Numbered from the stretch's first letter, positions 1 to 7,778 are shown. The stretch is DNA of 47,625 nucleotides from Acidobacteria bacterium 13_1_20CM_3_53_8 (GCA_001920415.1 MNJR01000099.1:23657-71281), one strand, 5' to 3'. The notes: generated by a model not told the origin, from the letters alone. Numbers and translations are program-made.

Positions 1-3
1 CCC

Positions 4-46
4 TCGCGTCTCCGCGTCTCCGCGTCCCCGCGTCTCCGCGTCTCGT
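4..46. repeat. Octamer tandem array (cgcgtctc type), one arm only
   Basis: About five degenerate 8-base units of the form cgcgtctc run up to the end of the first gene. The same units form the 3' arm of the hairpins at 28931-29037 and 33275-33384, so this is probably the 3' arm of an element whose 5' arm lies outside the window. Confidence 0.7.
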
Positions 47-61
47 TCTGCACGTTCGCGC

Positions 62-646
62 TCATCTTCTTCCCGCAGCGTCCCAGATTTTGTTCAGTTC
101 GGTCTGCATCATGAAGAGACTTACAACGCCAAGTCCTACGACCGCCAGGACGAGCGAGATTACGGAGATGTCGTTGCGCGGCAGCCCCGCGCGATCCTGC
201 ATCTCCAACATCAACTGCGGGTACTTGTAGTGAAGATAGATAAGATAGAGTCCGCATGTGACCAGCGCAAGCACGAGGTCAAGCCCCGGATTGATGTCCT
301 CGCGTCCTAGAGAATTTTTTATCTCGGTCATGATGGTGTACCACCACCAGATAGCGTAGATACCGCAGGTGATTATAGAGAATACTATCACCATGATGGG
401 GTCTCGATTCTCGCCTGCTGCGTAGAGTCCAGCGCGCGCTCCTCCGCCCGCATACTGCATTCCGTAAGAGGGATCGCCGTAAGGCGGATTCTGCGGAGGC
501 GCGTAACCGCCAGGAGCCTGAGCGCCCGGCGGCGGCGCGGTAGCAAAGGGCTGCGAGCTTGCCTGCCCGCCAAACTGTTTTCCGCAATTAGTGCACACGC
601 GAGCCGCATCGTCGTTCGGCTGGCCGCAATTTGTACAATAGATCAT
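62..646 (-). CDS. Zinc-ribbon protein with DUF4234-type membrane domain
   Basis: The 194-residue protein opens with a double CxxC zinc ribbon (CTNCG at residues 4-8 and CTNCG at 18-22). A Pro/Gly/Ala/Tyr-rich linker follows to about residue 75. The C-terminal half matches the DUF4234 pattern: a hydrophobic segment containing TCGIYAIWWWY, a soluble turn, and two more hydrophobic segments (TCGLYLIYLHYK and VISLVLAVVGLGVVSLFMM). It is likely an inner-membrane protein with a cytoplasmic zinc ribbon; its role is unknown in the family. The ATG at 646 has a good ribosome site (AAGGAG) about 12 bases upstream. The next gene upstream on the same strand is separated by a heptamer hairpin. Confidence 0.85.
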   Translation of the reverse strand: MIYCTNCGQPNDDAARVCTNCGKQFGGQASSQPFATAPPPGAQAPGGYAPPQNPPYGDPSYGMQYAGGGARAGLYAAGENRDPIMVIVFSIITCGIYAIWWWYTIMTEIKNSLGREDINPGLDLVLALVTCGLYLIYLHYKYPQLMLEMQDRAGLPRNDISVISLVLAVVGLGVVSLFMMQTELNKIWDAAGRR

Positions 647-673
647 CTGTCGAGTTGCTCCTTATTGAAAAAA

Positions 674-805
674 GTGAGCAGTAAGCAGTGAGCAGAGAGC
701 AGTAGATTTATTGAGCGTTCATGGTTGAGTAATCCAATTCAATCCAGCAAGCCTCTCAACCTCTTCCTTACTGCTTACCGCTCACTGCTTACTGACTACC
801 GTCTA
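674..805. repeat. Heptamer hairpin, unit gtgagca
   Basis: The 5' arm is four units, gtgagca gtaagca gtgagca gagagca (674-701). The 3' arm at 768-802 is five complementary units (ttactgc ttaccgc tcactgc ttactga ctaccgt). The loop is about 66 bases. It sits between two leftward genes and ends just before the stop codon of the upstream one. Confidence 0.85.
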
Positions 806-811
806 CTTCAT

Positions 812-1876
812 CTATTCATTCGCCACGTTAGGAATCCAGAAAAGCTGGCCGTCAACTGTCACCTGACGAAGACCGCGCGAAGGCAGTTCGCTTTCGTTCA
901 GTCCGAGGAAAGTGAAATGCGGCATGTCGCTCTTGACCGTCTGAAACCAGCCGTGCGCTGCCAGTATGCGCCGCACCCGCGCATTTCCAAACTCGGCCAC
1001 GTCCAGAGCAAGCATAGAGATGTGCTGCGAAGCGCCGGGCGCGGCCACGGAATAGAGAATTGATTTTGAAAAATCGCGGCTGAAGAAGATACCACGATCT
1101 TCAAGGCGTAGAACCCCGGCAACCTGATCGTGAATTGGAAGCGCGCGAAGATGATTCACCTCTTCAGCGCTCAAACGCCCGCGCCCTCTCCAGTATTCAA
1201 GCGCTGGAAAGAAGCGCGAGTTCCATAATCTTACAGTGTCCTGAAAGCTTCTTCGCGCAGCTTCAGAGCCGCCGCGAGGCGTAATGGTCAAGCCTTGCCG
1301 CGCAGCATCTTCGCGCGCGGCCACGAGCGCGTCCATAGCAGCGCGCTGCAACTCTATGCGCGTTCCACCGACTATAGCAGAAACCGGCTGCGCATCGGTC
1401 TGAAAACGCGCGACCTCCACTTCACTCGTGAACATGCAAACGGGCGGAACGCGCACGCTCTGTGTCGCCATGAATATTGCGCCGTACTCTCTGAGTATAC
1501 GGCTCGCCACAGCATCTTCGCGCGGGCAAGCATCCTCTACGCGCATCCCGCGCGACCTCATCGCTTGCTCAAGTGCCGTGAAGAAGAGCGCTGCGCGCGG
1601 CTGGCCGAAAGCCATTGGAGAATTCGTCTCCGTCACGCCTCGCCCCATCGTTTCGGGATTCGCTGCGCCACTGTTTGCGCCCACCGCATTCTCATTTCTG
1701 TTAGATACACTCGTGCCCACGCGTCGCTCGCGTGTAGAGTTCGCGTCTGATTGAACCTGCCCGACTCGTGCCCACGCGCCACAGGCTGCGAGCGCGCATG
1801 CGCTAAAAAAGAGCAATGCTCGCGCCTTAAGGGGAAGCGGGAGCCTCAGACTTGTGCGCAGATTTTTAGACGGCAA
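812..1876 (-). CDS. Exported M15 (VanY/DacA-like) metallopeptidase homologue
   Basis: The 354-residue protein has an N-terminal export signal (hydrophobic run around residues 18-33 ending AACGAWA, possibly a lipoprotein or Sec signal) and a low-complexity spacer to about residue 90. The C-terminal third looks like a diverged peptidase M15 (D-Ala-D-Ala carboxypeptidase) fold. QHISMLALD gives H285 and D292 with the H-x6-D spacing of the family, and DMPHF gives the last zinc ligand H320 with an acid three residues before it (D317 where VanY has Glu). The RGGSEAARRSFQDTVRLW stretch resembles the family's substrate-binding helix. Start is TTG at 1876 with GGAG 8 bases upstream. The likely role is peptidoglycan peptide trimming outside the cytoplasm. 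The assignment is by motif, not overall similarity. Confidence 0.55.
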   Translation of the reverse strand: MPSKNLRTSLRLPLPLKARALLFFSACALAACGAWARVGQVQSDANSTRERRVGTSVSNRNENAVGANSGAANPETMGRGVTETNSPMAFGQPRAALFFTALEQAMRSRGMRVEDACPREDAVASRILREYGAIFMATQSVRVPPVCMFTSEVEVARFQTDAQPVSAIVGGTRIELQRAAMDALVAAREDAARQGLTITPRGGSEAARRSFQDTVRLWNSRFFPALEYWRGRGRLSAEEVNHLRALPIHDQVAGVLRLEDRGIFFSRDFSKSILYSVAAPGASQHISMLALDVAEFGNARVRRILAAHGWFQTVKSDMPHFTFLGLNESELPSRGLRQVTVDGQLFWIPNVANE

Positions 1877-2106
1877 TCTGGAATCTCCGATTTTATTCGG
1901 ACTGCTTGAAAATCAAGAGCGTACATCAAACGGCGCTCAAACAATTTCCATGAATCCGCCGAGGCGCATCATAAAGGCTCGCATCGCGCGCGGTCAACGC
2001 GCACCAGAGTTCAAGCGAAGAGTCAGAACGGAAATTGATAAGAGACTGCGATTGATATTTCATAGGACGGGACGCGCTCGCCTGAGTTACAATTATCTGA
2101 AAGCTT

Positions 2107-2454
2107 ATGAGCGTGTCCAGGCTATTCAGCGAGACGATTGCCATGTATCGCAAGCACGGGTGGCAGTTGAAACGTGCGCTCTTACGCCAAGAAACGCGCG
2201 CTCGATTGAGCGGCGAAGCAGCAGAGCTTTTCAATGACGCGAGCCAAATGGATGCTGATATTGATGCGCTTTGGTTTGCGCGAGCATCGCATGGCACGCG
2301 CGAGGCCTGGGAGTTGCGGCTGATGGGAGAGCCGCCTTACGCACTTTTCGAGACGTTCGAGCAGGACGAGGCCGAAGAGGATAGAGAAGACATGAGGCGC
2401 GAGATGGAAGCGCGCCTCAGAGATTATGCAGCCGGGCGCGCTCAGTCGTCCTGA
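2107..2454 (+). CDS. Hypothetical acidic helical protein
   Basis: A 115-residue soluble protein with no signal peptide or membrane segment, not recognised. The N-terminal half is basic and helical (AMYRKHGWQLKRALLRQETRARL) and the C-terminal half is strongly acidic with alternating E/D/R (EQDEAEEDREDMRREMEARL), suggesting an extended helix or coiled coil. It begins at ATG 2107. Its last 13 bases overlap the end of the convergent PDZ gene. The codon pattern and clean frame support it being real, but there is no domain match to name. Confidence 0.6.
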   Translation: MSVSRLFSETIAMYRKHGWQLKRALLRQETRARLSGEAAELFNDASQMDADIDALWFARASHGTREAWELRLMGEPPYALFETFEQDEAEEDREDMRREMEARLRDYAAGRAQSS

Positions 2455-3473
2455 CCCATCTTGACGGGAATCTCCATGCGCTGTCCGTCGCGCACAACCA
2501 CAACTTTCACAGTGCTTCCGGGCGCGGCGCGACCTATGCGCGCTCTTAATTCACCGGTTGTACGAATCGGTGTGTCGTTAAAATCTGTAATTATATCGCC
2601 GTCGCGCAATCCTGCTATGTCAGCCGGACGGTTGCGCCTGACCTCTATCTGAATACCGTAAGTGTTCGAGTTGGGAATCTGCACCCTGTCGAAATCAGAG
2701 ATGCCCAGATAACCCTTCGGCAGGCTGCTAGCCACAGCATCGAGACGGCTGTTCTCTTCCTGCGAGACAGTAGTCATCTTCGCAGTCTTCGTCTCGCCAT
2801 CGCGTATGAAAGTCACATCAACGCTCTTTCCAATTGGCGTCATGGTGAGAAGGTTAATCATCTCATCCGCAGTCCTGACCGTGCGGCCATCGAAGCCTGT
2901 GATGATGTCGCCGCCAACAAGACCGGCTCTGTCTGCGGCGGAACCCGGCGGCGATATTGAGTCGAATGTGCCGCCGCCATCAGCGTTCTTGAACTCGTTG
3001 ACGCCTGCGTATGATCTGGGCGCGCTGGCAACTGCTGCGGGGCGACGCCCTCCCAAGTTTACGCGAAGCGGTAGAATGCTTCCGCCCGCCATCGTTGCGA
3101 GCGCCACACCTATTATAGGCCAGATGAACCAGGGCCTGCGGCGGCGTTTTCGCCTGTAAGCAGGCCACTCTGCGCACGTCGCGGTACCATTGATAGCACG
3201 CCCGCGCGCGTCTCTTGCTATAGCGCCCCAGTACGGCATCTCGAAAGGCGCTTGCGTCCGGTTCTGCGGATTTGCAGTTGCTCGACCAGCCGCCTGCGAG
3301 TAGGGCAGACGTACGGTCTCTGTATATTCGGCCACGCCTTCGCCTAACCTGTGCCCGCACTGTCGGCAGAAGCGCATCTCTGGCGGCATCGCCGCCTGAC
3401 AATTCGGACAAGTGTTGGTCGAACTCTGCGTTTGCGAAGAGCCGCGCTCGTCTTGTTGGGATTCTGGCTGCAT
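2442..3473 (-). CDS. Zinc-ribbon membrane protein with two PDZ domains
   Basis: 343 residues from ATG 3473. Order of parts: a double CxxC zinc ribbon (CPNCQ...CRQCGH, about residues 22-43); a linker; a membrane segment after RRKRRRRPWFIWP; then two PDZ domains. The first is around GGTFDSISPPGSAADRAGLV and GGDIITGFDGRTV; the second is around RPADIAGLRDGDIITDFNDT. No trypsin-like or other protease domain is present, so it is probably a scaffold or sensor that places PDZ domains on the outer face of the membrane. A TTG at 3521 with AAGG upstream could add 16 residues. Zinc-ribbon plus PDZ without a protease is unusual, and the partner is unknown. Confidence 0.8.
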   Translation of the reverse strand: MQPESQQDERGSSQTQSSTNTCPNCQAAMPPEMRFCRQCGHRLGEGVAEYTETVRLPYSQAAGRATANPQNRTQAPFEMPYWGAIARDARGRAINGTATCAEWPAYRRKRRRRPWFIWPIIGVALATMAGGSILPLRVNLGGRRPAAVASAPRSYAGVNEFKNADGGGTFDSISPPGSAADRAGLVGGDIITGFDGRTVRTADEMINLLTMTPIGKSVDVTFIRDGETKTAKMTTVSQEENSRLDAVASSLPKGYLGISDFDRVQIPNSNTYGIQIEVRRNRPADIAGLRDGDIITDFNDTPIRTTGELRARIGRAAPGSTVKVVVVRDGQRMEIPVKMGQDD

Positions 3474-3866
3474 AAGATTATTAACTTTCAGTAAGGGCGC
3501 GAGAGCTTTTGCGCCGCTCAATTCTACCTTGTATCGTTATACGTCGGTAGGCGCGGCGTGGTTGCATGCACTTGATGCCCTGCTGTGATTTCCGTTTCCG
3601 TCACAGACCCTTGTATATTACAGCTAAAATATAGTGTCGGAAAGCTTCAGAGGCTACAGGCCGAAGTGCGGCACGAAGCGTGCTAGCGAACGAGAATAGA
3701 TGCCCGATGCTAGCTCCAGCGTTGCTCGAATGCCGAAGCATCATCGCCAGCGCGTAATTTATTTGAAAAGCAAGCGAGCAGATGTTACGGGTTTGAAATT
3801 GGCTGTTAACTCCCTCTCGTTCGGCGCGTAGCGAATTTTCTAAAAGAAAGCGTGGTAAAAAATTAG
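3474..3866. other. Divergent intergenic region, no gene seen
   Basis: This 390-base gap lies between the leftward PDZ gene and the rightward 81-residue gene. Short open frames on the minus strand near 3601-3936 have no recognisable protein character. No heptamer hairpin is present, which is unusual in this window. It presumably holds both promoters, but I could not pick convincing -35/-10 pairs. Confidence 0.4.
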
Positions 3867-4112
3867 GTGGAAGTAACAAAAGCCCTCGCAGCATTGCAAC
3901 CGCTTTACGGCAAAGACAACGTGGAGGTAATAACACGCAACGGCACGCGCATACGTGGCATAGTGCGCAGTATGAAGACCACGCAGGCGCTCACAAAACC
4001 CAGCGTCAAGATGGAGCGCGCCGACGGCGAGATAATCAAAATTCACTTCACAGACATCATAGAGATAATTGACCATAACCCGGCGGCAGACGCGGCGAAG
4101 GGAAACGGGTGA
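3867..4112 (+). CDS. Small hypothetical protein, possible SH3/Sm-like barrel
   Basis: An 81-residue protein starting at GTG 3867. The central part alternates short strands (NVEVITRNGTRIRGIVRSMK, then VKMERADGEIIKIHFTDIIEIID), a pattern seen in small five-stranded barrels such as Sm/SH3 folds. There is no signal peptide. It is the only gene transcribed rightward here and converges on the UPF0158 gene across a perfect 28-bp inverted repeat. The function is not recognised; the barrel idea is an inference from strand pattern only. Confidence 0.55.
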   Translation: MEVTKALAALQPLYGKDNVEVITRNGTRIRGIVRSMKTTQALTKPSVKMERADGEIIKIHFTDIIEIIDHNPAADAAKGNG

Positions 4113-4122
4113 AAAAAAGAAA

Positions 4123-4244
4123 GGCAAAAGTAAAAAGGTAAAAGGCAAAAGGAAGGCTGAAACCACCTTTAATAAAGACAGCTTGTCCTGTTTCTATTAA
4201 AGCGCTTTGTCCTAACTTTTGCCTTTTACCTTTTTACTTTTGCC
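4123..4244. repeat. Perfect heptamer hairpin, unit ggcaaaa
   Basis: The 5' arm (4123-4150) is ggcaaaa gtaaaaa ggtaaaa ggcaaaa and the 3' arm (4217-4244) is its exact 28-base reverse complement, with a 66-base loop. The 3' arm enters the UPF0158 gene and encodes its last residues and stop. It sits between convergent genes, so a bidirectional transcription stop is plausible. Confidence 0.9.
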
Positions 4245-4705
4245 TTTCCTATCTTTCCTTCCAGCCATGTGTCTATGAATTCGGCAATCTTCTCGTTGCG
4301 GAAGGCGAAGTAGCGTTCGCGCTCCTTTAGGGGCGCGCGCAAGAGGGCGCGGCGGAAAGCCTGAAAGCAATCGTCCGTGCAGTCGTGCAAAACTTTCTGA
4401 AGTTTAGCGCGCAGGCGTTGGTCGCTAACCGTGGCGGTGAACTCCTGCATCCAGCGAAAGGCTGCTTCGGGTGCTATAGAAGGCAGCAACTCGTAGCGAG
4501 AGGGTTCGGCGCGAACTTGGTGCGCAAGTTCGCGGTTGGCGCGGGCTATACGGTCTAGCGCGCCGTCGTCTTCCGTCCCGACCCAGACAGTCCCAACGAT
4601 AGTCAGCACCTCGCCCGTTTTCAAGTCGAAGTACTGGCCGATCTCCGGCAATTCCGTCTCAATCGCAGCTATCAGCGCTTCCCTGTCAATCTCTTCCCAC
4701 TTCAT
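4226..4705 (-). CDS. UPF0158 family protein
   Basis: A 159-residue cytoplasmic protein matching the UPF0158 layout. The N-terminal part carries QYFDLKTGEVLTI, the middle an RYELLPSIAPEAAFRWMQEF block, and the C-terminal part FQAFRRALLRAPLKERERYFAFRNEKIAEFIDTWL, where aromatic-rich ERYFAFRNE is typical. The family function is unknown. The ATG at 4705 is the first of the frame. The final residues (GKAKVKR and the stop) are read from the 3' arm of the ggcaaaa hairpin, so the natural C-terminus has probably been altered by the repeat. Confidence 0.8.
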   Translation of the reverse strand: MKWEEIDREALIAAIETELPEIGQYFDLKTGEVLTIVGTVWVGTEDDGALDRIARANRELAHQVRAEPSRYELLPSIAPEAAFRWMQEFTATVSDQRLRAKLQKVLHDCTDDCFQAFRRALLRAPLKERERYFAFRNEKIAEFIDTWLEGKIGKAKVKR

Positions 4706-4786
4706 GCGCTATCTCGGAAATATTGACCCATTTATCCATTGAATCAATGAAACAACGAGCAAATGAATCAATCTTCATCATTTGTC

Positions 4787-4814
4787 TTGAATCCGGCTTT
4801 TGCTATAGTACAAT
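4787..4814 (+). promoter_or_regulatory. Candidate sigma-70 promoter
   Basis: TTGAAT (4787-4792) and TACAAT (4809-4814) are separated by 16 bases, about 60 bases upstream of the 207-residue gene. An alternative -35 is TTGTCT at 4782. Assigned by eye only. Confidence 0.4.
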
Positions 4815-4832
4815 TATCTTGGCAGAAATGCT

Positions 4833-4860
4833 TGCGCCCGTCTAACGGGGCGCATCTTTT
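4833..4860 (+). terminator. Terminator-like hairpin in the leader
   Basis: TGCGCCC (4833-4839) pairs with GGGCGCA (4848-4854) over an 8-base loop and is followed at once by TCTTTT. It lies between the candidate promoter and the TTG start at 4875, so it could act as an attenuator. The U-tract is short. Confidence 0.45.
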
Positions 4861-4874
4861 CGGGAGAGAAAACT

Positions 4875-5498
4875 TTGAGAATGACGATGGAAGATTTCGG
4901 GGCGGGAGTTGTGAGCGTTTGGGAAGGTCTTCGCTCGACTACGCGCATCCTTATCGTCAACGCCTTGCAATCGTCTAGCGCGAATGCGAACGCGGCGACT
5001 CGCAGCGGCGCGGTCTATGACGCGCGCTCCGACTGGGAGTTGAGCCGCCTGCTTGCAGCGCTCGACGCGCGAGCGGCTGACGACGAGTCTTCTTTGAGCA
5101 CTGAGCAGGCGGGTCGTCTCAAACACATGGCAGAGACGACAGCCGCAGTCTTGCAGGAGCGCGCGCAATCTGCGGAAGTCTTCGCGCAACTCGTGGAGCG
5201 CGCCGTGCGACGGCGCGACTACGCGCGCGTTGATCGTCTGGCCGACGCGCTCTCGGCTCGTTTCGCGCCCGGCGAAATCTGCGAACTGGCGCGCCAGCCC
5301 AGCGCGGTCTCGCGCGCACTGGCTCACGAAGCCCTCGCGCAAGCTCCGACCGCAGCGCTCGTTGCTCTTCTGGCAGACCCTGTTGATGCAGTCATCGCGC
5401 GCGAGGCGCTTGAGCGCCAGGCCATTGAGTTTGACTCGGAAGACGCGCGCCAGTTCCTTAACATGCTGGAACAGATGGAAGCCGAAGAGGATTTCTGA
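4875..5498 (+). CDS. Hypothetical helical-repeat protein
   Basis: A 207-residue, alanine- and arginine-rich, all-helical soluble protein with no signal peptide. Repeated short helices in the C-terminal part (for example ALAHEALAQAPTAALVALLADPVDAVIAREALE) suggest HEAT-like or LRV-like packing, similar in style to the protein at 27119-28330. I chose TTG 4875 because GGGAGA lies 7 bases before it; ATG 4881 or 4887 are alternatives with longer spacing. It has its own candidate promoter, leader hairpin and a strong terminator, so it looks monocistronic. Function not recognised. Confidence 0.65.
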   Translation: MRMTMEDFGAGVVSVWEGLRSTTRILIVNALQSSSANANAATRSGAVYDARSDWELSRLLAALDARAADDESSLSTEQAGRLKHMAETTAAVLQERAQSAEVFAQLVERAVRRRDYARVDRLADALSARFAPGEICELARQPSAVSRALAHEALAQAPTAALVALLADPVDAVIAREALERQAIEFDSEDARQFLNMLEQMEAEEDF

Positions 5499-5537
5499 AA
5501 CGGCGGCTCAGGTTTTTAAACTTAATGATGAAAGAAT

Positions 5538-5572
5538 AAAGGCTGGCGATTCGTGTTTCGCCAGCCTTTCTT
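5538..5572. terminator. Rho-independent terminator, probably bidirectional
   Basis: AAAGGCTGGCGA (5538-5549) pairs perfectly with TCGCCAGCCTTT (5558-5569) over an 8-base loop, with T-rich sequence after it and A-rich sequence before it. It lies between the convergent 207-residue gene and the vapC-like gene. Confidence 0.8.
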
Positions 5573-5598
5573 ACTACTCAAAACTTTCATATCGCGTT

Positions 5599-6042
5599 CT
5601 AGCGTTTACGTCTGAAATAATCAGAGCCTCGCACCATGTGCACCGGACAGAAGCGACGAATCATCTGAAAATCTTTAACGTTATCCATTACCAACAACGC
5701 TCCAGCACGGCGCGCAGTCCGCGCAATCAACACGTCACGAACAATGCGATGTTTCTCTGTTGCGGGAAGTCGCGGCGTCAAACCACCATGCTTTGATTTC
5801 AGCCCACGCAGCAATGAGTTTAGAACTTTACCGGCCAGCCACCAATCTTCACCCGTAGGTACAAGTAATCTTCCTGTTTTTTCATATGTGTGTCGCGCTG
5901 CATCCCAACGCTGCAATTCAGATTTGTCTAGTGCCCCTGCCGTTAATTCTTGCAGGACAACCGCAGACATAATAAAACCGGCGGGAACTTCCGCCGGTCT
6001 GTATGCAATGAAAATGGATGTATCGAACGTTATTCCCGGCAT
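5599..6042 (-). CDS. vapC: PIN-domain ribonuclease, VapC-type toxin
   Basis: A 147-residue PIN protein. Acidic catalytic residues appear in the expected order: D7 (TFDTSIFI), E32 (LQELTAG), D103 (VRDVLIA) and D120/D124 (VMDNVKDF). Such proteins are Mg-dependent RNases that cut specific tRNA or rRNA sites until bound by an antitoxin. The gene begins 4 bases after the stop of a 63-residue lysine-rich protein, the arrangement expected for an antitoxin-toxin operon, and lies downstream of ispH on the same strand. It ends opposite a strong terminator. The PIN assignment is firm; the toxin role is inferred from the pairing. Confidence 0.85.
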   Translation of the reverse strand: MPGITFDTSIFIAYRPAEVPAGFIMSAVVLQELTAGALDKSELQRWDAARHTYEKTGRLLVPTGEDWWLAGKVLNSLLRGLKSKHGGLTPRLPATEKHRIVRDVLIARTARRAGALLVMDNVKDFQMIRRFCPVHMVRGSDYFRRKR

Positions 6043-6046
6043 ACGC

Positions 6047-6238
6047 TCAATTCTTCACGCGCTGGTGGTGGTTCTCATAAGTCTTCTTCCACGCGATGAG
6101 CGTCAACTCTTCAGCCGTCAGTTCACGCTTTTTTCGGCCACGTTTGGAAGCTGAAGTCTTACCTGTGCCTTTGCCGTTCGCACCGTTGCGCGATGAATTA
6201 GATTTCTTAGAACTCGTACCCTCTTTTTTTCGCGCCAT
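6047..6238 (-). CDS. Lysine/serine-rich small protein, candidate antitoxin
   Basis: A 63-residue protein. Residues 1-39 are low complexity (K, R, S, G, N) and highly basic, ending KRGRKKREL. The C-terminal end (TAEELTLIAWKKTYENHH) looks like a single helix. It has none of the usual VapB DNA-binding folds (AbrB, ribbon-helix-helix, Phd). Position argues for an antitoxin: it begins 16 bases after ispH ends and stops 4 bases before the PIN gene. The basic tail might bind DNA or RNA and the helix might bind the toxin; both are inferences. A histone-like or unrelated short protein is the alternative. Confidence 0.6.
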   Translation of the reverse strand: MARKKEGTSSKKSNSSRNGANGKGTGKTSASKRGRKKRELTAEELTLIAWKKTYENHHQRVKN

Positions 6239-6254
6239 CTCTTTACCTAACCTT

Positions 6255-7118
6255 TCAAGAGACCGCCGCAGTTTCGCGCTGGCCTATCTCTCGCAATCTC
6301 GCCAAGACCTGCTCGATTAACCAGTTCGGAGTTGAAGCTCCTGCTGTGACGCCGACGCGCTCTACCGCTTCAAGGTCTTCCGGGTTGATCTCGGCTGCGG
6401 TCTCGATTAGAAAACTTTTCTCGCATTGCTCTTTGCAGACCGCAAGCAGCTTGACACTATTGGACGAGTGGCGACCGCCTATGACGTAGAAGGCGTCAAC
6501 CTCGCCCGCAAGCGCGCGCGCAGCGTCCTGACGGTCGCGCGTGGCAGAGCAGATTGTGTTGATGACCTGCGGCTCTGCGTCAGCTTTTGCGCGAACGGCC
6601 TCTGCTACATCAAGAAAAGTTTGCAGCTTGAGCGTTGTCTGCGAGAGAACAATCGGGGCGTGAAGTGTGGGAAGGTTTGCGACCTCGCCAGCATCTCGTA
6701 CCACGTAAGTGTTGCTAGGGGCGTAGCCTATGACGCCAATCATCTCAGGATGATCTGGATTGCCCGCGACCACAACGTCGCGCCCTTGAGCAGCCGCGCG
6801 CTCGGCCAGTTTCTGAACTTTGGTCACGAATGGGCAGGTCGCGTCAATCACGCGCGCGGCTCTCGTTTCAAGCTCGCGCTGAACCTCCGGCGTCACGCCA
6901 TGCGCGCGAATCACCGCGGTCACATCCGTGCTAGCCTCGCCGGGCGCGTTAATCGTCCTCACGCCTTCGGCTTCGAGGCGCTGCATCTCCTGCGAGTTAT
7001 GTATCAGCGCGCCCAGAGATCGCACGGTAGAGCCTTCGGCGAGCGCCTCTTCAACCATGTCAACGGCACGCTCCACACCGAAACAGAAACCATATTCCTC
7101 AGCTAACAAGACTTCCAT
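6255..7118 (-). CDS. ispH: 4-hydroxy-3-methylbut-2-enyl diphosphate reductase
   Basis: A 287-residue IspH (LytB), the last enzyme of the MEP pathway, which reduces HMBPP to IPP and DMAPP with a [4Fe-4S] cluster in the cytoplasm. The three cluster cysteines are C12 (EEYGFCFGVERAV), C95 (DATCPFV) and C190 (NTICSAT). The substrate histidines appear in GALIHN and NPDHPEMIG, and the SSNSVKL motif binds diphosphate. Length is normal for the family. The ATG at 7118 is preceded by GGAA. It heads a leftward set with the lysine-rich protein and vapC, so the toxin pair may be read from the ispH promoter. Confidence 0.95.
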   Translation of the reverse strand: MEVLLAEEYGFCFGVERAVDMVEEALAEGSTVRSLGALIHNSQEMQRLEAEGVRTINAPGEASTDVTAVIRAHGVTPEVQRELETRAARVIDATCPFVTKVQKLAERAAAQGRDVVVAGNPDHPEMIGVIGYAPSNTYVVRDAGEVANLPTLHAPIVLSQTTLKLQTFLDVAEAVRAKADAEPQVINTICSATRDRQDAARALAGEVDAFYVIGGRHSSNSVKLLAVCKEQCEKSFLIETAAEINPEDLEAVERVGVTAGASTPNWLIEQVLARLREIGQRETAAVS

Positions 7119-7143
7119 ACTTTTCCTTCAAAAATCAGACGTT

Positions 7144-7247
7144 AAAACAGTCTGGAGTCAGATTGATTTTCGATTTTGGATTTTAGATTGGAAGAAGCGC
7201 AAAGCTTTCAATCGAAAATCGCAAATCAACCAGACTCTAGACTGTTT
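7144..7247. repeat. Hairpin with gattttg heptamers
   Basis: The 5' arm (7144-7190) begins aaacagtctggagtc and continues in gatttt-type 7-base units. The 3' arm (7208-7247) is its imperfect complement ending gactctagactgttt. The element at 31580-31719 is a homologue lying in the opposite orientation, judged from the shared loop word ggaagaagcgc. It separates ispH from the gene upstream. Confidence 0.85.
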
Positions 7248-7261
7248 ACCAGCATCTGTTT

Positions 7262-7549
7262 TTATGTTGCGTCAGCAGAAGTTTCAGTCGTTGTAGAAGT
7301 GGCAGAGCTTTTCTCACACTTTTGCCGCCACTCCTCGCGCAGGCGATCTGAAGCATTGACGCGCTCCTCAATCCAGCCCAGTTCTTTATCAGCAAACCAT
7401 CTGACGCAGCCCCAGAAATTCTTTTCAACCTCAGCAAGCTTGTGCGCTATGTCCTGTGGCAGTACAGCGTATGTTGTGTCGTTAATAAAATGCACGGCGT
7501 CGCACACAGGATTGCCTGTATTGTAACGCGGGTTCTTCTCGTCCGTCAT
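7262..7549 (-). CDS. Hypothetical small protein
   Basis: A 95-residue soluble protein, not recognised. It begins MTDEKNPRYNTGNPVCDAVH and has a charged helical middle (LGWIEERVNASDRLREEWRQK) and a Ser/Thr-rich tail. The two cysteines (VCDA and FWGCVRWF) are not in a metal motif. The ATG at 7549 has GGAGG 10 bases upstream, which supports it as a real gene. Its 3' end abuts the gattttg hairpin. Confidence 0.6.
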   Translation of the reverse strand: MTDEKNPRYNTGNPVCDAVHFINDTTYAVLPQDIAHKLAEVEKNFWGCVRWFADKELGWIEERVNASDRLREEWRQKCEKSSATSTTTETSADAT

Positions 7550-7709
7550 CTCTCAAAAACCTCCTTACGGAAAGCCAAGGTAATCTTTCGGAAAGAGCCT
7601 TCCGCCCAAAAATCAATTCTAACACACGAGCCTCACCAAAGTCGGTGTTGGCCGAGAGCTACCGAAAACGGTCTCCGAATGGCTTTACGAAAACACGGCG
7701 TCGGCGGTT

Positions 7710-7744
7710 ACTGAAAACTGAAAACTGAAAACTAAAAACTGAAA
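7710..7744. repeat. Heptamer array actgaaa, five units, no partner arm
   Basis: actgaaa actgaaa actgaaa actaaaa actgaaa in perfect 7-base register. No complementary arm was found nearby, so it is a half element. The same unit forms the inner stem of the element at 45652-45772. Confidence 0.85.
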
Positions 7745-7778
7745 ACTACTTTATTAGCCCAACATAAAAAATTCTCAC

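Noticed and set aside
6426-7106. 226-codon frame antisense to ispH
   Set aside because: Opposite a complete IspH with all cluster cysteines; composition is that of a shadow frame.
7710-7744. CRISPR-like short repeats
   Set aside because: Units are 7 bases in direct tandem with no spacers and no cas genes in the window; they belong to the heptamer family.
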